DNA from: Gemmatimonadaceae bacterium
Lineage (GTDB): Bacteria > Gemmatimonadota > Gemmatimonadetes > Gemmatimonadales > Gemmatimonadaceae
Direction: 5' to 3'
Assembly (NCBI GenBank): GCA_030647905.1
Contig: JAUSJA010000008.1
Location: 124,001 to 188,000 of the forward strand
Length of the DNA: 64,000 nt
Position 1 is the stretch's first letter, and each line of letters starts with the position of its first letter. The notes under the pieces were generated by a model that ran no database searches, had not been told where the DNA came from, and saw only the letters and a list, made by a program, of their open reading frames with translations. The position numbers and the translations under genes are program-made. Positions 36,809 to 44,962 of the stretch are shown here, piece after piece.

Positions 36809-38247
36809 GCTCGACGCGCTATGAGATGGTCGTCGGGCTCGAGGTTCACGTTCAGCTCAAGACGAAGAGCAAGGCGTTCTGCGGCTGCTCTACGGATTTC
36901 GGAGCTGCGCCGAACTCGAACACGTGTCCTGTCTGCCTCGCGCTGCCCGGAGCGCTTCCCGTGCTGAACGAAAAGGCCGTCGAGCTCGCAGTGCGCGCGG
37001 CGCTCGCGCTCGGATGCACACTTCATCCCGTCTCGATCTTCGCGCGCAAGAATTACTTCTATCCCGATCTCCCGAAGGGCTACCAGATCTCGCAGTTCGA
37101 TCAGCCTCTCGCTACAGGCGGCAGTGTGACAATCGACATCGGCGAAGGCGAGAAGAAGATCGGTGTGACGCGTGTGCACATGGAGGAGGATGCCGGGAAA
37201 TCGCTTCACGACAGGTATCCCGGAGCGACCGCCATAGACCTCAACAGGGCAGGTGTGCCTCTCATCGAGATCGTGAGCGAGCCGGACATGCGGTCCTCGA
37301 AGGAAGCGGGCGCGTACCTCCGCACGTTGCGGCAGATCCTGCACTATGTGCGCGTCAGCGACGTGAGCATGGAAGAGGGAAGCCTGCGTGTGGACGCGAA
37401 CGTCAGCGCGCGCCCCATCGGCCAGAAGGAGCTCGGCACGAAGACCGAGGTCAAGAACATGAACTCGTTCTCCGGCGTCGAGCGCGCTCTCGACTTCGAG
37501 TTCGCGCGACAGCGCGCGCTGCTCGATCGCGGAGAGATGGTCACACAGCAGACGTTGCTATGGGATGCGGCGAAAGGAGAGGCGCGCGTCAGCCGGACCA
37601 AGGAGGGAAGCCACGACTATCGGTACTTCCCGGAGCCGGATCTGGGCCCGCTCGTGCTCGACACCGAATGGGTCAACGGAATCAGGTCGTCGATTCCCGA
37701 GCTGCCGGGCGCGCGCAAGGGACGCATCGCAACCGAGTACGGGATCGGTGCCGGGGAGATCGAGCAGCTGACGTCCAACCCGGCGCTCACCGATTATTTC
37801 GAGAGCACCGCGCGCGAGTCAGGAGATCCGAAAGCCGCGGCCAACTGGGTGATGGGCGAGGTTCAGGCGGCGATCAATGCGACGGGGACTCAGATCGAAA
37901 CGCTGCGCGTCCGCCCGGCTGATCTGGCACAGCTCATCAAGCTCATCGGCGATGGCCTCGTCAGCCACGCTGCAGGCAAGAAGATATTCGCACTGATGGT
38001 GGAAACCGGAAAGCCCGCGGCGCAGATCGCGCACGACTCGGCGCTCCTCCAGGTGGGCGATGACACAGCGCTCGCCGGCTGGATCGACGAAGTTCTGCGC
38101 GAGCACCCGGAAGAGGCCAGGCGCTATCTCGCCGGCGAGCGGAAGCTGCAGGGAGTACTTGTCGGAATGGTAATGAAGAAGTCGGCGGGAAAGGCCGACC
38201 CCAAGCGCGTGAATCAGCTGCTGATGTCGCGGGTGGGCGCCGGATAA
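36805..38247 (+). CDS. gatB: Aspartyl/glutamyl-tRNA amidotransferase subunit B
   Basis: GatB phosphorylates and amidates the misacylated tRNA in the GatCAB complex. The 480-residue protein starts MVVGLEVHVQLKTKSKAFCG, has CPVCLALPGALPVLNE, FYPDLPKGYQISQ, and the C-terminal YqeY-like tRNA-binding tail. The GTG start overlaps gatA by 4 nt. The 3' end runs 34 nt into the convergent phospholipase gene. Confidence 0.96.
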   Translation: MSSTRYEMVVGLEVHVQLKTKSKAFCGCSTDFGAAPNSNTCPVCLALPGALPVLNEKAVELAVRAALALGCTLHPVSIFARKNYFYPDLPKGYQISQFDQPLATGGSVTIDIGEGEKKIGVTRVHMEEDAGKSLHDRYPGATAIDLNRAGVPLIEIVSEPDMRSSKEAGAYLRTLRQILHYVRVSDVSMEEGSLRVDANVSARPIGQKELGTKTEVKNMNSFSGVERALDFEFARQRALLDRGEMVTQQTLLWDAAKGEARVSRTKEGSHDYRYFPEPDLGPLVLDTEWVNGIRSSIPELPGARKGRIATEYGIGAGEIEQLTSNPALTDYFESTARESGDPKAAANWVMGEVQAAINATGTQIETLRVRPADLAQLIKLIGDGLVSHAAGKKIFALMVETGKPAAQIAHDSALLQVGDDTALAGWIDEVLREHPEEARRYLAGERKLQGVLVGMVMKKSAGKADPKRVNQLLMSRVGAG

Positions 38248-39170
38248 ACCGGCTCACCGAGTTTCGACGAGTAGGTGAGCGTGGACGCGGGCATTCCGAA
38301 ATACGCGCGGGCCTTGTCCACCACGACCGCCTCGTCACCCGCCCGCAGCGCGGCACGCCTGACGCGCTTTGCTTCGCGCAGTGCGTCGAGCCCCGCCGGA
38401 TCGAGCGAGTACGGCTCCGCCCCATCGAACCTGTTGAACAGGTCCACGATGTAGTCGTACGAGCGCGTCATGTACGCGCCGATCTCGTTCTGCGGCAGGT
38501 CCCAGCGGCTTTTTTCCGACACCATCTGAAAGATCCGCTGCCATGACTCGGTATCGGTGACGTACACCATGCCCCGGAATATTCGGCGGTTGGTCGGTGT
38601 GCTGAAGATCGTCGGGCTCAGAATTCTGTCGAGATGCCCGTCGGAAGCCGAATGATCGAGGAGAATGATCTCTCTCGCGCGCCGACTGAATCGCTCGCCC
38701 ACATGCGTGTCAATGCGGCTCTCCCAGTAGCTGTGGCCGAGCGCAGCCGTGGTGGACGTTATCGCGAGCTGATGCGGAACGAAATAGTTGTGCGCGACCG
38801 TATCTGCCGCGAGATGCGCGAGATAGCCGAGTCCGAACGCGCGCATCGGCTCGGGCCCGGCCTCGTTGTAGATCTCGAGGCCGACATTCCACGAATGGCA
38901 GTGACGTCCGGCTGCGGCGTATTTCTTCGCGATGCTCGTGTCGGCGGCGATGCTTCCATAAAGAAAATCATACGGGAACGCCGCGATTGTCTGTGCGATT
39001 GACGACGGCAGGAGCGACAGCGACCGCATGATCGCTTCGCCGAGAAAGATATGGGTGCCCGGAGTCCACGCGTGTGCTGTGGAGGGCGTGGCGGCGATCG
39101 CGATGAGTGCGACGCCGGCCACGCAGAACAGGAACACCAGGGGCTGTCGAGCCGACAGCCGTATGGCCAA
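38214..39170 (-). CDS. Secreted zinc-dependent phospholipase C-like protein
   Basis: This 318-residue exported protein has a signal peptide ending near AHA (residues 1-33) followed by the zinc phospholipase C fold signature. The mature N-terminal WTPGTHIFLGEAIM and the His/Asp cluster GYLAHLAADTVAHNYFVPHQ (about residues 116-135) supply the expected metal ligands. PF00882 members hydrolyse phospholipids, but many bacterial paralogues are uncharacterised. The gene converges on gatB with a 34-nt overlap. A further minus-strand gene ends 1 nt upstream of its start, so these may be co-transcribed. Confidence 0.82.
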   Translation of the reverse strand: MAIRLSARQPLVFLFCVAGVALIAIAATPSTAHAWTPGTHIFLGEAIMRSLSLLPSSIAQTIAAFPYDFLYGSIAADTSIAKKYAAAGRHCHSWNVGLEIYNEAGPEPMRAFGLGYLAHLAADTVAHNYFVPHQLAITSTTAALGHSYWESRIDTHVGERFSRRAREIILLDHSASDGHLDRILSPTIFSTPTNRRIFRGMVYVTDTESWQRIFQMVSEKSRWDLPQNEIGAYMTRSYDYIVDLFNRFDGAEPYSLDPAGLDALREAKRVRRAALRAGDEAVVVDKARAYFGMPASTLTYSSKLGEPVYPAPTRDISS

Positions 39171-39171
39171 C

Positions 39172-39699
39172 CTAGATCCCGATCCGCTTGCGCTGCCGCC
39201 GGACCGCTTTGCGGAGGTCGTTCATCTCGGCGCGGACAACGTCGTTGATCGCCTCGCGTGCGCCATCTACGTACTCGCGCACAGAGTCGGCGATGTCGTC
39301 AACCGGTACGGAGTCCATGAGCTCTTCGCCGCGCTCGCGGGCAGCGTGATACCCGCGTGCCGACCGCTCGCCGGCCCACCCGGCGGCGTCCCGCCCGCGC
39401 TCCGCGGCCCATCGGGCTCCCGGAGCTGTGCGCTCACCCGCCCAGCGTGCGCCTCCGAGGCCGGCAAGAGCGGCCCACTTCGCGCCCCTGCCCGTCGCGC
39501 TCAGCATCGGCGCGATCGGCCGGCGGCCGCTCGGTCCTGTGCGGAAGATCAATGTCACTACGGCCCCCACGACTGCGCCGAGAAGGGCCGCGGTCAGGAG
39601 GTCAAACTGCTGCTCACTCTCGCCTTCCGAAGTCGTCTCGCGGACGGACGCGCGGGCGTGGCTTCTCCCACTCGGAGTCGCCTTCAATGTATCTGTCAT
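39172..39699 (-). CDS. Small membrane protein with Gly/Ala/Arg-rich tail (YtxH-like layout)
   Basis: The 175-residue protein has a single membrane helix near 32-52 (LLTAALLGAVVGAVVTLIF), then a repetitive Gly/Ala/Trp/Arg segment (WAGERTAPGARWAAERGRDAAGWAGE) and an amphipathic C-terminal helix. The segment repeats the unit WAGER/WAAER several times. The layout resembles YtxH-type stress proteins, but no direct match is claimed. An AGGAGGAGG lies upstream of the ATG at 39699, and the 5' end overlaps the DUF948 gene by 86 nt. Confidence 0.65.
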   Translation of the reverse strand: MTDTLKATPSGRSHARASVRETTSEGESEQQFDLLTAALLGAVVGAVVTLIFRTGPSGRRPIAPMLSATGRGAKWAALAGLGGARWAGERTAPGARWAAERGRDAAGWAGERSARGYHAARERGEELMDSVPVDDIADSVREYVDGAREAINDVVRAEMNDLRKAVRRQRKRIGI

Positions 39700-40222
39700 C
39701 CAGATCCTCCTCCTTATCGAATGCTTCATGAATGCCGGTGCGAACGCCGCGCAGCGTGGACGCGGTGGACACGAACGCGGCCTCCGCCTCCTCCTGCACC
39801 ACTGCCAGGAGCGCGTTGAGCTCCTTCACGCGGTCCTCGGCCGCGGCGACCGAGGCGACGAGCTTCTGATTGGCGGCGGCGATCGTCTGGCTCACCTGCT
39901 GCACGTCAACGCGGATCGACGTCGAGATGTAATTCACGTTGTCGGCGATCGTGCTGGCGTGCCGCATGATCGGATTGATGTCGCCATAAATCCGGTCGAG
40001 CATGTCGCTGACCTTCGCGTAGCTCTTCCGAAAATTCCACGCCGCGGGGACCAGAGCCACCGCGAGAATCAGCAGCGCGATCGAAGCGAGCCCGCTGGCG
40101 TACGTCGTGAGCTTCTCGAACGTGGACGCTTCCGACTGCACTTGCTTCGTGATGATCGTGTCGGGGAGCGCAGCGGCGGCCTGCAGCAGCCAGTGTGCTC
40201 CCGTCGTCAGCCATTCCGTCAT
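39614..40222 (-). CDS. DUF948 domain membrane protein
   Basis: The 202-residue protein has one membrane helix near residues 40-60 (LASIALLILAVALVPAAWNF) and a long helical, probably coiled-coil region with DUF948 character (SDMLDRIYGDINPIMRHAST, NVNYISTSIRVDVQQVSQT). DUF948 proteins commonly sit beside YtxH-like proteins and have no known biochemical role. The ATG at 40222 was chosen; a further in-frame ATG lies at 40261. The C-terminus is charged and runs 86 nt into the next gene. It is divergent from murA. Confidence 0.8.
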   Translation of the reverse strand: MTEWLTTGAHWLLQAAAALPDTIITKQVQSEASTFEKLTTYASGLASIALLILAVALVPAAWNFRKSYAKVSDMLDRIYGDINPIMRHASTIADNVNYISTSIRVDVQQVSQTIAAANQKLVASVAAAEDRVKELNALLAVVQEEAEAAFVSTASTLRGVRTGIHEAFDKEEDLDDRYIEGDSEWEKPRPRVRPRDDFGRRE

Positions 40223-40380
40223 ACGCGCGTTGTGTGCAAGGGTAAGGCCATCCCCGGCCATCGTTGTGTGAAACGGTACAAAGAGTGCTACGCGCAATAT
40301 ATTAGCGCAACCGCGCCCACGTTCCGGCTCTGGCCACGCGGTTGAACGATCGTGAGCCTTCCCCGCATCTGATGAGAGAA

Positions 40381-41685
40381 ATGCCCGCTGTCCAATATAT
40401 CGTAGAGGGAGGGCGCACCCTCCACGGCACCATCCGCCCTTCGGGGAACAAGAACGCAGCACTTCCGATCGTCGCCGCCGCGCTGATCTCGGACAAACCC
40501 GTCCACCTCGAGAATGTCCCGCACATCCGCGACATCGAGACGCTGATGGAGCTCATCGCCTCCGTCGGAGCATCGGTCCAGTGGACCGGCGACAACTCAC
40601 TGCGAATCGAAGCGAAGGAGCTCACCGCTCGGGACCTCGACGCCGGACTGTGCGCCAAGATCCGCGCATCCATCCTCCTCGCCGCACCGCTGCTCGTGCG
40701 CTGCGGCGAGATCATTCTCCCACCCCCCGGCGGCGACGTGATCGGACGACGGCGGCTCGACACGCATTTCCTCGCTCTCGAGCAGCTCGGCGCCAAGGTC
40801 ACGCTCGGGGAAGGCCTGCTCCGGCTGTCGGTAAAGGAATTCCGTGGCGCCGATGTGTTCCTCGACGAGCCAAGCGTTACGGCGACCGAGAATGCCCTCG
40901 TCGCCGCCTGCGCCGCCTCGGGCAGAACGATCCTGCGCAATGCCGCGAGCGAGCCGCACGTTCAGGATCTCGCGAACTTTCTCCGCGCGCTCGGCGCCGA
41001 GATCAGCGGCGTCGGAACCAACTGCATCACCATCGAGGGAGGGCGGCCGCTCGGGAAGACCGAGGTCACGCACAGGATCGGTCCCGATCACATCGAGGTC
41101 GGCTCGTTCATCGGTCTCGCCGCTGTGACTCGTTCCGAGCTGCGCATCGAGCAGGCGGGGATCGAGCACCTGCGCTCCACGCGCATGGGATTCGAACGGC
41201 TCGGCATCGTCTGCGAGGTGGACGGCGACGATCTGATTGTTCCCGCGAAGCAGACACTCAAGATTCAGGCGGACATGGGCGACCACGTGCCGAAGCTGGA
41301 AGACCAGCCATGGCCGGCTTTCCCGGCCGACACCATGTCCATCGCGATTGTCACGGCGACGCAGTGCGAAGGGTTGATCATGATGCACGAGAAGATGTTC
41401 GAGTCCCGGCTCTTCTTCGTTGACAAGCTCATTGCGATGGGCGCGAGGATCGTGCTGTGCGATCCGCATCGCGCGCTCGTGTCCGGCCCTTCGCGGCTTC
41501 GCGGCGCCACTCTCGACTCTCCCGACATCAGAGCCGGCATGGCGCTGCTCATCGCCGCTCTCTGCGCGGAAGGGAAGAGCGTGATTAACAACGTCGGTCA
41601 GATCGAGCGCGGCTACGAACGGATCGATCATCGTCTGCGTGCGCTCGGCGCGTCCGTCGAGCGCGTCGCCGACCGGCGCAAGTGA
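40381..41685 (+). CDS. murA: UDP-N-acetylglucosamine 1-carboxyvinyltransferase, Cys-to-Asp form
   Basis: MurA transfers enolpyruvate from PEP to UDP-GlcNAc, the first committed peptidoglycan step. The 434-residue protein has catalytic Lys in RPSGNKNAALPIVAAAL and FPADTMSIAIV near the second-domain Asp. The active-site loop reads PPGGDVIGRRRLD, so the Cys115 of E. coli is D119 here (codon 40735-40737). Cys-to-Asp at this site is the known basis of natural fosfomycin resistance in mycobacteria and chlamydiae. The ATG at 40381 is preferred; 40372 is an alternative. Confidence 0.95.
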   Translation: MPAVQYIVEGGRTLHGTIRPSGNKNAALPIVAAALISDKPVHLENVPHIRDIETLMELIASVGASVQWTGDNSLRIEAKELTARDLDAGLCAKIRASILLAAPLLVRCGEIILPPPGGDVIGRRRLDTHFLALEQLGAKVTLGEGLLRLSVKEFRGADVFLDEPSVTATENALVAACAASGRTILRNAASEPHVQDLANFLRALGAEISGVGTNCITIEGGRPLGKTEVTHRIGPDHIEVGSFIGLAAVTRSELRIEQAGIEHLRSTRMGFERLGIVCEVDGDDLIVPAKQTLKIQADMGDHVPKLEDQPWPAFPADTMSIAIVTATQCEGLIMMHEKMFESRLFFVDKLIAMGARIVLCDPHRALVSGPSRLRGATLDSPDIRAGMALLIAALCAEGKSVINNVGQIERGYERIDHRLRALGASVERVADRRK

Positions 41686-41728
41686 GGGGCGGTCCACGAC
41701 AGGCATTGAATCACCAGGCGGTGCGCCG

Positions 41729-42445
41729 ATGACGGCCGCCCCCGGATCCATTCCGCGACAGGACGTTGCTGAATTCGCGGGGTTCGGCATCGGCGCGTTC
41801 ACGACGACGCGTGATGCGGGAACGTTCAGCTTTTCGGGCCCCGATCCCGTCGGCGAAGTCATGGCGCGATGGACCGGACTGCAGGAGGAGCTGAGCGCCC
41901 AGGCCCGCCGCATGGTGATCGGAAGACAGGTGCAAGGCTCGAACGTGCTCACCCACCGCGGAGGATGGGAAGGACTTCTCCGCACGGGAGAGGCGGACGG
42001 GCACCTCGCGGCGGAGCGGGGAATCGTGCTCACAGTCTCCGTCGCCGACTGCGTTCCGATTTTCATCGCCCACCCGAGCGGGATAGTCGCCCTTCTCCAT
42101 TCCGGCTGGCGCGGCACGGTCGCACGGATCATTGACGCCGGCATCAGCGCCTACGCGCGTCTCGGCATGCCCCCCGACGAGCTGAAAGTCCACCTCGGAC
42201 CGGCGATCTGCGGCCGGTGCTACGAAGTGAGCGCCGAAGTAAGGGCACAGTTCACCGGCCAGCCCGTCAATCGTCCCGGCAAGGTGGACATCCGCTCACT
42301 CATCGCCGAGCACGCGAGGGAAATCGGCGTAACCGACGTGAGCGTGAGCTCCGACTGTACCCGCTGCGACAACGACCGATACTTCTCGCACCGTGCGGGC
42401 GACACCGGCAGGCAACTAGGGGTGATCGTAGCCGGGCTCTGGTAG
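41729..42445 (+). CDS. pgeF: Peptidoglycan editing factor PgeF (laccase-domain protein)
   Basis: The 238-residue YfiH/DUF152 protein has metal-ligand and catalytic residues in VADCVPIFI, HSGWRGTVARII and GPAICGRCYEV, with SSDCTRCDNDRYFSHR near the end. Family members remove mis-incorporated residues from peptidoglycan precursors, and also show purine nucleosidase/adenosine deaminase activity. Its position beside murA agrees with a cell-wall role. The ATG at 41729 gives a standard N-terminus 43 nt after murA. Confidence 0.88.
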   Translation: MTAAPGSIPRQDVAEFAGFGIGAFTTTRDAGTFSFSGPDPVGEVMARWTGLQEELSAQARRMVIGRQVQGSNVLTHRGGWEGLLRTGEADGHLAAERGIVLTVSVADCVPIFIAHPSGIVALLHSGWRGTVARIIDAGISAYARLGMPPDELKVHLGPAICGRCYEVSAEVRAQFTGQPVNRPGKVDIRSLIAEHAREIGVTDVSVSSDCTRCDNDRYFSHRAGDTGRQLGVIVAGLW

Positions 42446-42470
42446 GATGATCGCGCTCGCCCTCATCGCC

Positions 42471-42499
42471 TTGACTCTATAAGTAGCGAGGCCTAGATT
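42471..42499 (+). promoter_or_regulatory. Promoter of the rimP-nusA-infB operon
   Basis: TTGACT (42471-42476) and TAGATT (42494-42499) are 17 bp apart. Transcription would begin near 42506, giving a leader of about 80 nt that contains the hairpin at 42535-42560. Confidence 0.7.
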
Positions 42500-42534
42500 G
42501 CCATGAGTCGCGCGACGATCGCCGCGGACGGAAA

Positions 42535-42560
42535 TGTGGGGATGCCCCCCACATTTTTTT
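42535..42560 (+). terminator. Intrinsic terminator/attenuator in the rimP leader
   Basis: A 7-bp stem (42535-42541 with 42547-42553) and 5-nt loop are followed by seven T residues. It lies between the putative promoter and the rimP ATG, so it may attenuate the nusA-infB operon; terminating readthrough from pgeF is the other possible role. It also argues against rimP starting upstream at 42503. Confidence 0.8.
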
Positions 42561-42586
42561 GTTTCGTGAAGGTGGCTCGAAAGAAC

Positions 42587-43066
42587 ATGAGCGAAGCGCC
42601 ACAAGACATTGTCGTTTCAGAACTTGCCCCGCTTGGACTGGAGCTTTTTGAACTCCGGACTGGGGGCACGAAAAACCGGCCTGTCCTCGATGTTCGCATC
42701 GAGCGAAAGGACGGCGAGAAGATCACTGTTGACGATTGCGCACGGGCATCACGCGCGATCGAGGCGAAGCTGGATGCGGGGAACGCCGTGGGCACGAGAT
42801 ATGTCCTCGAGGTCTCCTCGCCCGGGGTCGAAAGACCTCTCCGGAATGCCGCCGACTGGGGGAAGTTCGTGGGCCGCGATGCGGTTGTCACGACTGACTC
42901 CATCGAAGGCGCCGCGGGACTGAGCTCGAAAGAGGTTCGCATTGCCAGGGTCGAAGGGGATCCGGGCGCAGAAATTGTCATTGTCGAAGACGCGTCGGGC
43001 GCTGCCCATCGTGTTCCGCTTGCCGCGGTCAGAAAGGCGCGGCTGGCATTCAACTGGAAAAGGTAA
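42587..43066 (+). CDS. rimP: Ribosome maturation factor RimP
   Basis: RimP assists 30S subunit assembly. The 159-residue protein matches in LAPLGLELFELRTGG, RPVLDVRIERKDGEKITVDDC and YVLEVSSPGVERPLR, with the C-terminal SH3-like domain after residue 85. The frame extends upstream to 42503 through the terminator hairpin, so the ATG at 42587 is preferred. Shine-Dalgarno signals are weak. It heads the rimP-nusA-infB-rbfA-truB-ribF operon. Confidence 0.93.
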   Translation: MSEAPQDIVVSELAPLGLELFELRTGGTKNRPVLDVRIERKDGEKITVDDCARASRAIEAKLDAGNAVGTRYVLEVSSPGVERPLRNAADWGKFVGRDAVVTTDSIEGAAGLSSKEVRIARVEGDPGAEIVIVEDASGAAHRVPLAAVRKARLAFNWKR

Positions 43067-43075
43067 GGAGCGGGG

Positions 43076-44575
43076 ATGGCCGGTTCACTTGAAATCCTGA
43101 CTGCAATCAGGGAGCTGACGAACACGAAGCAGCTCGACCGCACGGAGCTGCATGGTCTGCTGTTCGACGGCATCACAGCCGCACTCGCGAAGAAACACGG
43201 CCCGACGGTTCAGGCCGAAGTGGATATCGACGAGGACAAGGGCACGATCAGAATCGTGCGCCTTCGCACTGTCGTTGCCGAGGTCACCGATCCGGCTCGC
43301 GAGGTCTCGCTCGAAGAGGCGCGCTTCGAAGACCCGGAGTTCCAGGTCGGCGACGTTCTCGAGAATCCCGTCGATTTCGCCGAGTTCGGACGCATGGCCG
43401 TGCTCGCCGCCAAGCAGCGCATCATCCAGCGCGTGAGGGAAGGCGAGCGGACCAAGATCCGCGACGAGTTCACGAGCCGCGTCGGTGATCTCCTGTCGGG
43501 CGAAGTACAGCAGATCGAGCGCGGCAAGCTCGTCATCATGCTGAACAAGTTCCGAGAGGCGGAAGCGGTGATCCCGTACCGCGAGCAGAACCATCGCGAG
43601 CATTTCCATCAGGGTGATCCGCTGCGCGCCGTGCTCAAGCGCGTCGAGGAGACTCCTAAGGGACCGCGCCTCATGCTGAGCCGCGGCGACCCGATGTTTG
43701 TCAAGGCGCTGTTCAAGCTCGAGGTTCCTGAGATCCAGCAAGGCATCGTCGAGATTCGCGCTGCGGCGCGCGAGGTCGGCAATCGCACCAAGATCGCGGT
43801 CTTCTCACGCGACGACTCGGTAGATCCGGTGGGCGCGTGCGTCGGCCTCAAGGGCTCGCGCGTGCAGGCCGTCGTCAACGAGCTGGGCGGTGAGAGAATC
43901 GACATCGTGCCGTGGTCCGCGGATCCCGAGCGCTTCGCCAAGCTGGCGCTCGCGCCGGCTCGCGTTGCGCGCGTGTTCAGCGACGCCGCGACGAAGACGA
44001 TTCAGGCAGTGGTGGACGAGGATCAGCTTTCGCTCGCGATCGGCCGCAACGGTCAGAATGTGCGACTGGCGTCCGAGCTCACCGAGTGGAAGATCGAGCT
44101 CTACTCGAGCCGCGAGTGGATGGAGCGCGGCTCCGAACAGCAGCTCTTTGCGCCGCTTCCGGGCGAGGGCGAAGAGAACGTCAACCCGCGCCTCTCCGAG
44201 ATCGAAGGTCTCGAGCCGGCTACGGTTGCCGTCCTCGAGGAGGCGGGTTACCGCACGCTCGACGACATCATTGATCTCGAGCGCGAGGACTTCCTGCGTC
44301 TTGCCGGTATTGCGCCCGAGGAGGCCGATCGGCTGATGACGATCATCAACGAGCTGACGACGGAGGATGGTGGCGGCGAAGAGGTGAGCGACGCTGTGGC
44401 GGCGGAGATTCCGGAGCCGCCTCAGGCCGACTCCGATACCCCGGCCGCGAGCGCAACGGTCGGCAGTGACGGTGGAGCGGGAGACGCGACGAACGCCACC
44501 GACGGAGAGTCGGGCGCCAAGTCCGATGCCGCTTCCGCGCCGCGCAGCAAGCGCGGAGAGAAAAAGGGCGAATGA
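43076..44575 (+). CDS. nusA: Transcription termination/antitermination factor NusA
   Basis: NusA binds RNA polymerase and controls pausing, termination and antitermination. The 499-residue product has the N-terminal polymerase-binding domain, an S1 domain near residues 135-200, KH1/KH2 domains (DPVGACVGLKGSRVQAVVNE, then LSLAIGRNGQNVRLASELT), one helix-hairpin-helix region (LSEIEGLEPATVAVLEEAGY) and a low-complexity acidic tail ending KRGEKKGE. It starts 9 nt after rimP and overlaps the L7Ae-like gene by 4 nt. NusA could act on the leader hairpin upstream. Confidence 0.96.
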   Translation: MAGSLEILTAIRELTNTKQLDRTELHGLLFDGITAALAKKHGPTVQAEVDIDEDKGTIRIVRLRTVVAEVTDPAREVSLEEARFEDPEFQVGDVLENPVDFAEFGRMAVLAAKQRIIQRVREGERTKIRDEFTSRVGDLLSGEVQQIERGKLVIMLNKFREAEAVIPYREQNHREHFHQGDPLRAVLKRVEETPKGPRLMLSRGDPMFVKALFKLEVPEIQQGIVEIRAAAREVGNRTKIAVFSRDDSVDPVGACVGLKGSRVQAVVNELGGERIDIVPWSADPERFAKLALAPARVARVFSDAATKTIQAVVDEDQLSLAIGRNGQNVRLASELTEWKIELYSSREWMERGSEQQLFAPLPGEGEENVNPRLSEIEGLEPATVAVLEEAGYRTLDDIIDLEREDFLRLAGIAPEEADRLMTIINELTTEDGGGEEVSDAVAAEIPEPPQADSDTPAASATVGSDGGAGDATNATDGESGAKSDAASAPRSKRGEKKGE

Positions 44576-44958
44576 CGGACGACGTCGCCAAGCGGAAAGT
44601 GCTGGGCCTCGTAGGTCTGGGACTCCGCGGGCGGCATGCCGTTGTTGGAGTACAGCAGGTGAGGGATGCGGCGAAACGGGGCAAGCTCAAAGTTGCGCTT
44701 GTGGCGAGCGACGCATCGCAGAATAGTTTGGACAAGGTTTCGGGACTGCTCGTCGCGCGCGGCGTGCCGGTGATCGGAGAGTTGTCTGCTTCCGAGCTCG
44801 GCGGCGTGGCCGGACGCGAGGCGGTCGCAGTGATCGGAGTTACGAATGCGGGACTGGCCAGAGGAATCGTTACCGCGATTCCACCGGTCGGAGAAATCGC
44901 TGGTGAAAGTGGCAAGCGGGCGGCTCGACCATCGGGCCGTCGGGATTCAAGGAGGTAG
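44572..44958 (+). CDS. L7Ae/L30e-family ribosomal protein (YlxQ-like)
   Basis: A 128-residue protein with an L7Ae/L30e/Gadd45 RNA-binding core (RHAVVGVQQVRDAAKRGKLK, ALVASDASQNSLDKV, VIGELSASELGGVAGREAV). Family members bind kink-turn RNA. In Firmicutes the YlxQ protein holds this place between nusA and infB, usually with the DUF448 protein YlxR, which is absent here. The C-terminus has a basic tail (GKRAARPSGRRDSRR). Its stop lies 4 nt upstream of the infB TTG. Confidence 0.85.
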   Translation: MTDDVAKRKVLGLVGLGLRGRHAVVGVQQVRDAAKRGKLKVALVASDASQNSLDKVSGLLVARGVPVIGELSASELGGVAGREAVAVIGVTNAGLARGIVTAIPPVGEIAGESGKRAARPSGRRDSRR

Positions 44959-44962
44959 TGTT

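Noticed and set aside
40264-40309. Promoter pair in the murA/DUF948 divergent gap around an AT-rich near-palindrome
   Set aside because: The TATATT core has no -35 box at acceptable spacing on either strand, so I could not support a promoter call.
42503-42586. Upstream extension of rimP to the ATG at 42503
   Set aside because: It would translate through the terminator hairpin and T-run and adds residues not found in RimP; the ATG at 42587 fits the family.
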